NCBI GenBank assembly: GCA_021732415.1
Contig: JAKFVC010000110.1
Span: 1 to 53,064, forward strand
DNA from: Planctomycetaceae bacterium
Lineage (GTDB): Bacteria > Planctomycetota > Planctomycetia > Planctomycetales > Planctomycetaceae
Length of the DNA stretch: 53,064 nt
Direction of reading: 5' to 3'
The notes under the pieces are model-generated. The model was not told where the DNA came from, ran no database searches, and saw only the letters and a list, made by a program, of their open reading frames with translations. Below, one piece after another: positions 30,748 through 38,471 of the stretch. A program made the position numbers and the translations under genes. Within the stretch, counting starts at the first letter, position 1. Each line of letters starts with the position of its first letter.

Positions 30748-30945
30748 CTACGCTGGCTTGACGTTCTCGGCACACGGACCTTTCGGACCCATGCCTTCGG
30801 TGTACGTCACCTTCTGGCCTTCACGCAGATCGTTGAACCCGACACCCTGAACAGCAGAAGAATGAAAGAAAAGGTCTTTGTCACTCGCGGTTTTGATGAA
30901 TCCGAATCCCTTGTCCAACACTTTTTTGATCGTGCCTTCGGCCAT
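30748..30945 (-). CDS. Cold-shock domain protein (CspA family)
   Basis: 65 residues, the typical Csp length. RNP1-like KGFGFIKT and RNP2-like DLFFHSSAV are present, with the usual [10 protein letters not shown] start and GPCAENVKP end. It binds single-stranded nucleic acid as an RNA chaperone. The start at 30945 is fixed by the family. Confidence 0.9.
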   Translation of the reverse strand: MAEGTIKKVLDKGFGFIKTASDKDLFFHSSAVQGVGFNDLREGQKVTYTEGMGPKGPCAENVKPA

Positions 30946-31078
30946 GTCCGCATTTCCCTGATTGACTGCTTGGAAGAGATGCTGATCGGCACACGATGCC
31001 GACTCGCTCCCATCTGATTGATTGAAGAGACTGTACCACGTCCAAGTACCAAGATGAGAAAGTGGGATAGTTTTTCGT

Positions 31079-31473
31079 TCAATGTCCCGGAACTCTGATC
31101 TCAACCCCGTAGCGAGGTGCGGCAGCCGGCAGTCTCTCAATCTCGGCTTTCGGAGGCGGGAGGGCAGTTGTCGCTCCCTCGGCAAGAGACACGCCGACCT
31201 CAAAGTACATTTGCTCCAATCCAGCCGGAACGACTGAAATCAGCATCTTCGCCGGTTGGCTGGTCTCAGTTTTGAAGGAGTGGAGACTGCCAATTGGTAT
31301 GTTGGCGAATGTGCCTGCCGATGCCACAAGAGGTTCGTCGCCGATCTGGAAGGTGACGTCGCCTTCGAGGAGGGCCTAAAAGCCTTCTTCTTCTCGACTG
31401 TGGATGTGCGGTGGTGGTCCGCCCCCCCGGGAGGCACAATCGCTTCCCACATGGCGTATTTGCCGTTCGTCAT
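31079..31473 (-). pseudogene. Broken cupin (quercetin dioxygenase-like) gene
   Basis: The pieces read TNGKYAMWEAIVPPGG, then in another frame GPPPHIHSREEEGF, a TAG stop, and in that frame ALLEGDVTFQIGDEPLVASA, GTFANIPIGSLHSFK and finally [20 protein letters not shown]. Together they make a complete one-domain cupin. Two lesions are visible: a frameshift in a run of seven G and a nonsense TAG where Tyr normally stands (EEGFY-LEG). Confidence 0.7.
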
Positions 31474-31956
31474 CCTCCATTCCGCTGAAGCCTCGTGGGT
31501 CCCCGCAGCCGATTCTGCGAATCAAGCCGCGGCTGGTTGGCTTATGCCTGACGTGTTTCGGCATGATCAAAGTCGGCGTGCGGCCTTCGAGAACCGAGTC
31601 AATGCGTCATGAAGCGACTGCTGGACGAGTGTGTGCGTCTGAAGCGATCTGACCGAGCTTTGATGACTTCAAGCACATGAGTATTGGTCTAAGTCGCGCG
31701 CGATCAACGGATGATGGTGGCCGCGAGCGCCGTTCTTCACTCGTCGTCGAACACCGCCGCTTCCAGAGCAATCGCGGCGTCCGCGTAAACTTGAAAATGT
31801 GGGAGAATCTTTCCAGGGATTTGTCGATTCGCGCGGCTCACGTTCGACCAAATCATGATGGCAAGGTTTGTTTAGGCGTTTCGCCCAGTCTCGAAACGCT
31901 CGACAATCAGCGCACATTCAGCCCTCGAAGCAATCACAAACCCAAAGAACCGCCCC
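31474..31956. other. Gene-free stretch
   Basis: About 480 bases upstream of the YCII gene. Small frames on both strands are Arg/His/Ser-rich and have no ribosome-binding sites. I see no RNA gene or repeat. Confidence 0.4.
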
Positions 31957-32754
31957 ATGAAATTTGCATGTCTGGGTTACGCTGACGAGAACCTGTGGAA
32001 CAATATGACCGACGCAGAGCGGGAAGTCATGGTGGATGAGTGTTTTGCGTACGACGACGTGTTGCGCAGAGGAGGACACTGGACGGGAGTTGGGGAAGCG
32101 TTGCAACTCAGCCGAGCCGCCAAGACCGTGCGGTCGAACGGTGGAAAAGCATTCGTCACTGACGGTCCGTTTGCCGAAACGAAAGAACAGATCGGGGGAT
32201 TCGGCGTGATCGAGGCCCGGAACCTGGACCACGCCGTCGAACTGATGTCCAAGCACCCCGGATTGCGATTTGGCCCCTTCGAGATTCGGCCGATTGATGG
32301 AGACGTGACAGCGCGTTGCCAGCCAGAGGCCGTAGCATCCGATGCTCCGTCGGAAGGGGCAACGTTCGTGTGTCTGGGTTACGGGAAGGAGAGCACCTGG
32401 GTGGTCATGTCCAGCAGCGAGCGAGAGGCCATGATCAATGAATGTCTGGCTTACGACGCAGTGCTCCGCAAGTACGGCCAGTCGCTGGGTGGAGTGGCTT
32501 TGCAAAGTGCACGTTCGGCGAAAACATTGCGCTCGCAGGGTGGCAAGGTCGTGGTCACGGACGGGCCCTACGCCGAAACCAAAGAACTGTTAGGAGGCGT
32601 GGCCATCAACCGGTTCGTGGACATCGACCGGGCCATTGAAGCGTGGTCCCAACATCCGTGCCTGCGGCTCGGCGACGTGCTCGAAATTCGCCCCGCGGAT
32701 GAAGAGTTCAATGCTCGCATCGCCGCCCGTGAGACCCTTGTTGCGCGAGATTGA
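31957..32754 (+). CDS. Double YCII/DGPF domain protein
   Basis: 265 residues made of two tandem YCII-related (DGPF) domains. Domain 1 (residues 1-115) has KFACLGYADENLW, ALQLSRAAKTVRSNGGK, VTDGPFAETKEQIGGF. Domain 2 (from about 135) repeats it with FVCLGYGKESTW, ALQSARSAKTLRSQGGKVVV, TDGPYAETKELLGG. In each, the DGPF/DGPY signature carries the conserved Asp. Single-domain members are common; the role is unclear (a possible small enzyme, or a sigma-factor-associated partner). The next gene is another family member. Confidence 0.85.
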   Translation: MKFACLGYADENLWNNMTDAEREVMVDECFAYDDVLRRGGHWTGVGEALQLSRAAKTVRSNGGKAFVTDGPFAETKEQIGGFGVIEARNLDHAVELMSKHPGLRFGPFEIRPIDGDVTARCQPEAVASDAPSEGATFVCLGYGKESTWVVMSSSEREAMINECLAYDAVLRKYGQSLGGVALQSARSAKTLRSQGGKVVVTDGPYAETKELLGGVAINRFVDIDRAIEAWSQHPCLRLGDVLEIRPADEEFNARIAARETLVARD

Positions 32755-32842
32755 CAGGCTCGCGGTGTCAGCGGAGGCATGACGCTTCACGAGAATCCGA
32801 TTCCTCACAGATTGGCAAATCGCCGACTTCGGAGTGATCAAC

Positions 32843-33208
32843 ATGAAATACATCCTGCTGTGCTATCATGAAGAGCAGACTTTGGAGCAAGCGGGGCCGC
32901 TTGTGATCCAGGAAGCCATCGAAGAAGTCGTGCAATCGATGTGTCAGCTTCAGGCGCGGGGACAGTACATCCTTTCCACCCCGCTGCATCCGGTGGCGAC
33001 GGCGACCAGCGTCCGGGTCCGCGACGGCAAACGGGTCGTGACCGATGGTCCCTTCGCCGAAACGCGCGAGGTGCTCGGCGGCTTCTACCTCATTGACGTG
33101 AACGATCTCGACGAGGCGATCGCCATCGCTGGGCAGCAGCCGGGGGCGCGTTTGGGGACCATCGAAATTCGCCCAGTGTTGGAACTCGCCGGCTTGCCGA
33201 AAGTGTAG
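32843..33208 (+). CDS. YCII/DGPF domain protein
   Basis: 121 residues. KYILLCYHEEQTLEQA start, ATSVRVRDGKRVVTDGPFAE signature and GGFYLIDVNDLDEAIAIAGQ are family hallmarks. ATG 32843 has GGAGTG upstream and matches the family start; a GTG at 32834 is in frame. It follows the double-domain relative by about 90 bases. Confidence 0.85.
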   Translation: MKYILLCYHEEQTLEQAGPLVIQEAIEEVVQSMCQLQARGQYILSTPLHPVATATSVRVRDGKRVVTDGPFAETREVLGGFYLIDVNDLDEAIAIAGQQPGARLGTIEIRPVLELAGLPKV

Positions 33209-33270
33209 TATTTTGATCGCGGCCGCGCGGCTCAACGAATGATCCGGGGCCCTAATCTCGGCCATGCGAA

Positions 33271-33372
33271 TCACGCCGCCCGTCTCTCGAATGACTTCAC
33301 GAGTCCGTCGACGTATGACCGCACCACGACCTGATCGCGGTCGATTTGAATAACCTCTTCCGGCTTCTCCCG
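33271..33372 (-). pseudogene. Integrase/transposase 3'-end fragment, copy 1
   Basis: Reads REKPEEVIQIDRDQVVVRSY, then VDGLVKSFERRAA and stop. It is the last about 33 codons of the integrase-core family also found at 37444, 43805 and 47461. No upstream part of the gene is present. Confidence 0.7.
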
Positions 33373-33430
33373 TGCGATTCAATGAATGATGCGCGGTCAC
33401 GGAAACGCTATGGCCACAGCGTGGAGCTGA

Positions 33431-33664
33431 CTAATCCCTGAAGAGCTTTTCAAAAGCAGAACGCTTCGTGTCGACCGGCGCTGGCGGTGGAGGACTGGGT
33501 GGGAGCTTGGATAACAGCTCTCGGATTTTCTTTTCCAAGTACGTCTTGGCTGCCCCGTTGTTGACGGTCTTGCCTTGAGATTTCACGATCTGGAGTTGGG
33601 ACCGGAACGATTCGAGCTGATGTTTGATCTCGTCGGCGGTGTTGATGTGGATTCTCCCTTTCAA
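33431..33664 (-). CDS. Hypothetical helical small protein
   Basis: 77 residues with one long amphipathic helix (EIKHQLESFRSQLQIVKSQG, then KTYLEKKIRELLSKL), a proline stretch (PPSPPPPAP) and a short end. It starts from TTG at 33664; an upstream GGAGAG is a bit distant. Function unknown. Confidence 0.5.
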   Translation of the reverse strand: MKGRIHINTADEIKHQLESFRSQLQIVKSQGKTVNNGAAKTYLEKKIRELLSKLPPSPPPPAPVDTKRSAFEKLFRD

Positions 33665-33761
33665 TGATTGGAGAGAAGTTCAGCAATTCACGGTACAAGC
33701 TTCCGCGGGAACAACACAGGCGCATAGAGAAACCCTCACCGTTTCCGGCAGGGGCAGAGTT

Positions 33762-33953
33762 CTACCGTTCCAGAACCGCGTTACAAGCGGCCTTGGCGGC
33801 GATCCGGTCGAACGATTCGTGTCCGGTGATCTTGGGAGCCAAGCCCCCAGTCTCAAGCCAGTGCCGAAGGTCTAAGGCTCGTTCTCGGGCCTCAGCCCAT
33901 TCAGCGTTCTGAACGTATTCAGAGATTTCGTACCAAGCGGCGTCAGGGTCCAC
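33762..33953 (-). CDS. Small conserved-looking helical protein
   Basis: 63 residues: DPDAAWYEISEYVQNAEWAE, ARERALDLRHWLETGGLAPK. The layout (a few helices ending in WLE-GG--P) resembles small proteins common in planctomycetes. No function known. It has GGAGAATGCC upstream of the start on the minus strand. Confidence 0.6.
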   Translation of the reverse strand: MDPDAAWYEISEYVQNAEWAEARERALDLRHWLETGGLAPKITGHESFDRIAAKAACNAVLER

Positions 33954-34010
33954 GGCATTCTCCTTCCGGTGGGTGATAGAACCGGAGGGAGCGTAGCGCA
34001 GGATCAGTCA

Positions 34011-34262
34011 TTAGTGGAGTTGATCCGAAAGTTTCTTCGGCTGGCTAGTGCCCTCGATCGACCAGATCTTGCCCGTGTAAGTGTCGAGCACATAGCAGCC
34101 CCTTGCACTGGTTCCCGCGTTCCACGTCTCCATCTGGTAGCGTGCCTGGGGATTCCCAACGGTGAGGGCCTGAGCGCTCACGGGCTGATTGAACGTGCTG
34201 CCAAGATAGATTCCAAGGATCAGGACGGCGGCAAAGCTGATAAGGGTTTGAGGAGTCTTCAT
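34011..34262 (-). CDS. Small exported protein
   Basis: 83 residues with an N-terminal signal (TLISFAAVLILGIYLGSTF, cleavage near VSAQA) and a short mature part with RYQMETWNAG and RGCYVLDTYTGKIWSIEG, a pattern like one propeller or DUF blade. Unknown function. Confidence 0.65.
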   Translation of the reverse strand: MKTPQTLISFAAVLILGIYLGSTFNQPVSAQALTVGNPQARYQMETWNAGTSARGCYVLDTYTGKIWSIEGTSQPKKLSDQLH

Positions 34263-34387
34263 GGTCTGTCTCCGGTTCAGGGTTCAATGAAAACGCCCCT
34301 CCTGCTCATTGGCCCAAGGGCGTGCCGCATCAGTGTTGAGCGACGGAAATAAAATACCACATCCCTCGAGACGACTCGTCAGCGCCA

Positions 34388-34624
34388 TCACTTGGCGGCG
34401 AGCTCCGAACGGGCATAGGACTCCACATAGCCGCAGCCTGAACAGCGGAGAGTAGCGAGGGGAATCCACTCTTTTTTCGGGGGTAATTTCAGGCCAAACC
34501 ATGCCTTCTTCGGTAGGCCCTCGATCCAAAACCCGACCATAGCAGGACCACCTGTGATTTCGACGGAATAGCCGTGGATGAAGCGGCTGTTGCACTTGGG
34601 ACAATCAGTGGGAAGGGAACTCAC
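34388..34624 (-). CDS. Zinc-ribbon small protein
   Basis: 78 residues from GTG 34624, which has CAGGAG five bases upstream. Two cysteine pairs (CPKCNSRF and CSGCGYVE) should bind one zinc. The segment between them (MVGFWIEGLPKKAWFGLKLP) is a strand-like insert. It is followed, in the minus direction, by the exported protein gene at 34262. Confidence 0.65.
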   Translation of the reverse strand: MSSLPTDCPKCNSRFIHGYSVEITGGPAMVGFWIEGLPKKAWFGLKLPPKKEWIPLATLRCSGCGYVESYARSELAAK

Positions 34625-34682
34625 GGTGACTCCTGAAGGCGGACAAGCGGTTACCACGAGTCGAGAACGCGGAATCTCGCTT

Positions 34683-34702
34683 GCAGGATCACATGATCCT
34701 GC
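34683..34702. repeat. Short perfect palindrome
   Basis: GCAGGATCA and TGATCCTGC separated by CA. It lies 59 bases before the GTG start at 34624 on the minus strand, so it could be an operator. Confidence 0.4.
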
Positions 34703-34711
34703 CGCAAAAGA

Positions 34712-34746
34712 AAAATGCTCTTCCGCCGGTGGCGGAAGAGCATTTT
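34712..34746. terminator. Bidirectional terminator hairpin
   Basis: AAAATGCTCTTCCGCC (34712-34727) pairs perfectly with GGCGGAAGAGCATTTT (34731-34746) around GGT, giving A/T tracts on both sides. Strong in both directions. Confidence 0.75.
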
Positions 34747-35185
34747 GTCGTTGCTACACGAACGGGATAAGCATACCAACACCCTTCGTATCGGCAGGCA
34801 GATTCTTCAGACAACCGTTTCTCGCGTTCGATTGCCCATGAACACCGGTTCTCGGGTTACGCCCCTCGCCAAACGCCCTCGACCATAGGAAGAGCGCAAC
34901 GAGAAACAGGCTCCGACACTGTGATCACCGGATTGCACTCGGAACGAATAACGGGCTGAAGACGCTTTTGATCCTTCCCTCTTCTGCACTGGTCTATAGA
35001 CGGTGCGGCGGAAATGATCCTCACAACTCACGCGAACGCGGGAGAGCATGTCGTACCGGTAATTCCCGTAACGACAGAGAAACACGGATTCTCAGGCTCT
35101 CTGGTATACTTCGCTGCAACAACGACAACAGAACGTAAAAGCCTTCCGAAGAAGCTCCACTGACGCTCGATTCAGGAGAAACATC
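34747..35185. other. Gene-free upstream region of the DUF6602-like gene
   Basis: About 440 bases without a convincing gene. It presumably carries the promoter of the two-gene module that follows. No repeat or RNA structure was recognised. Confidence 0.4.
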
Positions 35186-36106
35186 ATGGCTGATTCGGGC
35201 CTCAAGCCCATGCTCGGATGGGATCAGATCCAAACCGGACGACAGCGCATGCTGGACGAGTTTGATCGGGCAAGGAAACAGGCCAAAGCCCATGAAGTCG
35301 AAACCTATCATGGCAACGTGGCAGAGACCGAGGTCAAGAAATGGCTGACGGAGTTCTTGCCGAAACGGTATGGGGTTACTTCCGGATATATCATCTCATC
35401 CGGTCTGACCGCAGAGGACAAAGCCCCTCGTTTTGACGTGATCATTTATGACCAAATGAATTCCCCAGTCCTTTGGGTCGAGGAGCATTCGGGTTCTGGA
35501 ACGCACGGCCGGTCACTTGCGATCCCTGTCGAGTACGTCTGCTGCGTGCTTGAAGTGAAGGCTCGGTTCTCGCTGCGCGATGTGAAAAAGGCGGTCGAAC
35601 AACTAGGTGACCTCAAACCACTTTTGCAGCGTGAGGAATCCGATGGGCTTCGATATCGGCAATACTTGTCGAAACGCTTCGTGTGCGGCGCGATCTTTTT
35701 CCAATTGGGTACCGCAGATTTGACGAGCGATACCGCACTCGACGCCTTGGTTGAAGGTGCCAAGATTCGAGGATTTATAGGCGGTATCATTTTGCGGTCA
35801 GACACTTTGCCGCCGAACGTGTCAGGTAAGATCGATATTTTATGGGGAGATTCCGCGCGGGAAGAAGTGAGTCATCCAGGGGGCACTCTGGCTGGGACTC
35901 GGCTGAGTAAGACTATTCTTCATGAGAATATCCACCTCGGAACATTCTTGAGGTGGTCTGATCGGGAGTTTACGCAATTCGGATTCGATCTCATCGCGAT
36001 GATGCAGGGAACATACGACGGACGGGTCTCAAGCTTCTATGCTCTTGGCGTTTCGTCGGGTGAACTCAGCTCGTCGTCACGTAATCAGAATCCGAACGAT
36101 GGTTAG
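35186..36106 (+). CDS. DUF6602-like protein, putative PD-(D/E)xK nuclease
   Basis: 306 residues. After a helical start, HGNVAETEVKKWLTEFLPKR and YGVTSGYIISS match the opening of DUF6602. A restriction-enzyme-like core follows: FDVIIYDQMNSPVLW with an Asp, then VLEVKARFSLRDVKKAVEQL with ExK. This D-ExK arrangement predicts a nuclease active site. DUF6602 proteins often occur near defence genes. ATG 35186 has AGGAG upstream. It ends 65 bases before the PIN-like gene, so they look like a unit. Confidence 0.75.
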   Translation: MADSGLKPMLGWDQIQTGRQRMLDEFDRARKQAKAHEVETYHGNVAETEVKKWLTEFLPKRYGVTSGYIISSGLTAEDKAPRFDVIIYDQMNSPVLWVEEHSGSGTHGRSLAIPVEYVCCVLEVKARFSLRDVKKAVEQLGDLKPLLQREESDGLRYRQYLSKRFVCGAIFFQLGTADLTSDTALDALVEGAKIRGFIGGIILRSDTLPPNVSGKIDILWGDSAREEVSHPGGTLAGTRLSKTILHENIHLGTFLRWSDREFTQFGFDLIAMMQGTYDGRVSSFYALGVSSGELSSSSRNQNPNDG

Positions 36107-36171
36107 CTCCTTGTTGATAGGCGAACCTACGAAGGATTCGTACACTCTATGCACAAAGGAGTGGTGTCAAA

Positions 36172-37305
36172 ATGCTAGCAAAAGCAAAAATCGTCTCTCT
36201 CGATTCCTCTACGTTGGGAATCGTTGCCAGAGACTTCTGGAGCAAAGAAGAATCTTTGCGTCGCAAGGCTGCGAACTTCGTTTCTGCTCTTACGGAGCAA
36301 GGCGTCTTCATTGCGTTCACTATCACGCATGTCAGCGAGCTGATTCGGCACGAAAACATCGCGGTCGTTCGAGGACGACTTGCGTTCCTGAGCCGACTCC
36401 CCTTAATTGCTTGGCTCAGGCCATACGATCGAAACTGGTTTCCCGGATGTGCCGTCGATGTCTTCGCGCGAGAAATAGAAGGATACCTTCGCAACCCGTC
36501 GGCATCATGGGACGAATTGACTGCGACCGTTCGCTCGGACTTCTGGGAGACGGGGAACGGTTCCGAAATGTTCGTCCAGCCTCCTATCTTCTGGAAGCAG
36601 ATTCGGCAGCTATCCCAAGAACAACACGCAAATCAGATTCACGTAGCCTCACTCGCAAGGGTTCGCGTTGGCGGTGTTTCAAACATGACGATGGAACAAA
36701 CCCGCAAAATGCCTAGGCGGCCGAAAGAAGAATGGGCGGCTTACGGAAATGAGTTCACCCGAGAAGTGCATCGGCAACTGATTGTGCATGGTGACAACCG
36801 GCTGGATAAGAAAGCGGAAGTCGCAATGGACTTTGCGAAAGGGACATTCGGCCGCATTCGGCACATCCAACCCGATGCTGTTGATCCATTTAATGAGATC
36901 GTGAAAAGGGCAGGGATACCTGCGCAGCTCGTCGGACCGAAAACCACGGTAGATGAAATCGGTGAACTTGCCGTTTATGTGGAGCAGTTACGGATTCTTG
37001 GCGATCTGTTTGTTCCCCCGAGAAAACTGAGTCCGCTCGACATTCCTATTACGGCGTTGCCAGCGTATGTCCTTGAGCGGGGGCTGAGCACCAGACAGCA
37101 ACGGGCTGACCATGTTGATGGGAGTGATTTGGGCGACAGTCAAATTGCCTCTTTGCTGTTGTACGCAGACGCAGTGCAGGTCGATAAGCGAACTCACCAT
37201 CACTTGGAACATCTTCAGCGGCAGAATCGCAAACTCGGCAAATTGATGTGCCCATTCTTCAAAGTCGGAGACTATTCAAAGATTCCTGATCGTCTCGCTG
37301 CCTGA
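36172..37305 (+). CDS. PIN-like domain protein, putative ribonuclease partner of the DUF6602 gene
   Basis: 377 residues. The N-terminus (AKIVSLDSSTLGIVARDFW) fits the first PIN strand with its Asp. The C-terminal region DGSDLGDSQIASLLLYADAV followed by QVDKRTHHHLE fits the late acidic and strand segments (D--D---A-LL-YAD----D). The large insert between is helical and basic. PIN enzymes cut RNA and commonly serve as toxins. AAAGGAG precedes ATG 36172. No antitoxin-like gene is adjacent. The pairing with the upstream nuclease-like gene suggests a two-protein defence system. Confidence 0.6.
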   Translation: MLAKAKIVSLDSSTLGIVARDFWSKEESLRRKAANFVSALTEQGVFIAFTITHVSELIRHENIAVVRGRLAFLSRLPLIAWLRPYDRNWFPGCAVDVFAREIEGYLRNPSASWDELTATVRSDFWETGNGSEMFVQPPIFWKQIRQLSQEQHANQIHVASLARVRVGGVSNMTMEQTRKMPRRPKEEWAAYGNEFTREVHRQLIVHGDNRLDKKAEVAMDFAKGTFGRIRHIQPDAVDPFNEIVKRAGIPAQLVGPKTTVDEIGELAVYVEQLRILGDLFVPPRKLSPLDIPITALPAYVLERGLSTRQQRADHVDGSDLGDSQIASLLLYADAVQVDKRTHHHLEHLQRQNRKLGKLMCPFFKVGDYSKIPDRLAA

Positions 37306-37443
37306 GAATGCGAGTGTCCAGAATGGTGTCCACAATTCCTGATAAAGCATGGAAATAATGGAAGACGCGGAAAGCTGAAGTGCCCATAATTCAGCCTATT
37401 CGGTCATGCTGCATACGTTCGGGACGTAGATGACTACGGACGA

Positions 37444-37583
37444 TCAAGCTGCCTTGCGTTCAAACGACTTCACAAGACCGCCAACATAGGAACGCACCAC
37501 AACCTGGTCGCGATCGATCTCCAGGACTTCCTCGGGCCTCTCCCGCACTGCGGCAAGTGCTCGCGGACCTTGTGCGGCGTCGT
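37444..37583 (-). pseudogene. Integrase/transposase 3'-end fragment, copy 2
   Basis: Reads HKVREHLP, a one-base frame slip, RERPEEVLEIDRDQVVVRSY and VGGLVKSFERKAA then stop. Same family and strand as copies 1, 3 and 4. Confidence 0.75.
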
Positions 37584-37637
37584 ATAAAGGTGACCCGCTG
37601 AACACGGGCCACTGCACAATCAGCTTTTCGCGGACTC

Positions 37638-38072
37638 TTAACCGCGAAACGGAACACCGTCCTCTCGCTTGTGCAGTGCGAACAGCCCGTTGGCATCAGT
37701 AATCACGTCGAAGCCAAAGCCCAGCAGCATTCGCTGAAGGTCCACGAATTGGTCTTCGAAACGAGCGCCACCCCTCACCTCATATGTCTCCGCGAAGAGA
37801 GACGACCCCAGGATTTCGTCGACGGTACATTCGAATCGGCGCTCAGTGATGTTCCACTCCACGGCCCGAACCCGCAGGTATAAGGTCAATGGGAGACCAC
37901 GCTTCTTGGGTTTGGAAAATGTGAGATGGAGACCGGGATAAGGCACGAAAGGCAGCATGATGCTTGCTTCGCCCCTCAGCAGTTTATGCGTCTTGTACTT
38001 GGTTCGTGGCCGAATTGGTCCAGCAGCTTGAATTGTGAGATTCACCGAGAACTCTGATTGACCGGACGTCAT
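37638..38072 (-). CDS. Hypothetical protein with a strong ribosome-binding site
   Basis: 144 residues: strand-rich with SEFSVNLTIQAAGPIRPRTK, IMLPFVPYPGLHLTF, LPLTLYLRVRAVEWN, then GGARFEDQFVDLQRMLLGFG. GCGGAGG lies eight bases before the ATG at 38072. No signal or membrane segment, no recognised family. It follows the 56-residue gene at 38093-38263 by 20 bases. Confidence 0.65.
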   Translation of the reverse strand: MTSGQSEFSVNLTIQAAGPIRPRTKYKTHKLLRGEASIMLPFVPYPGLHLTFSKPKKRGLPLTLYLRVRAVEWNITERRFECTVDEILGSSLFAETYEVRGGARFEDQFVDLQRMLLGFGFDVITDANGLFALHKREDGVPFRG

Positions 38073-38092
38073 GGCGACTGCCTCCGCTTGGG

Positions 38093-38263
38093 TTATATGT
38101 CTTCCGTGTGCGGTTCAAAGAATGTGTCGTGGTCAATCAAATTCACAGTCGCGACCGGACGATCCTCATGATAAGCGAGGCGCTTTACGCTCCCATGCGC
38201 GTTGAGCCCCGTGGTCCGGGCGATCTCGATCACTAGCTCCCGCGCGTCACGCCTCTTGTCCAC
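38093..38263 (-). CDS. Small 56-residue protein upstream of the 37638 gene
   Basis: A frame from GTG 38263 to TAA 38093-38095. The product reads DKRRDARELVIEIARTTGLN, AHGSVKRLAYHEDRPVATVN, LIDHDTFFEPHTEDI, which is protein-like with helix then strands. No clear ribosome-binding site is present, and an in-frame stop lies just upstream. Operon-like spacing to the next gene supports it. Function unknown. Confidence 0.45.
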   Translation of the reverse strand: MDKRRDARELVIEIARTTGLNAHGSVKRLAYHEDRPVATVNLIDHDTFFEPHTEDI

Positions 38264-38471
38264 ACTTTTAGAAGGAATTCAGCCGCGTCGGTCAAACGCG
38301 AATGGGTCACTGAGCGACCGTTCTAGACAGGTTCCCGCAAAGTTCGTAAAACCGCCAGTACACCTGAATTGTCGAGAAATGCACCCCTACCGCTGCGCAA
38401 TGATCAGAGTTCCGTAGATCGTCGCGTTAAAGTCTGCGCGGCCTTGTCCAGTTTAACGAAAGTTCGTGCTG

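Noticed and set aside
31669-31985. Overlapping frames on both strands in the gap before the YCII gene
   Set aside because: Low-complexity Arg/His/Ser composition, no start signals, no recognisable domain.
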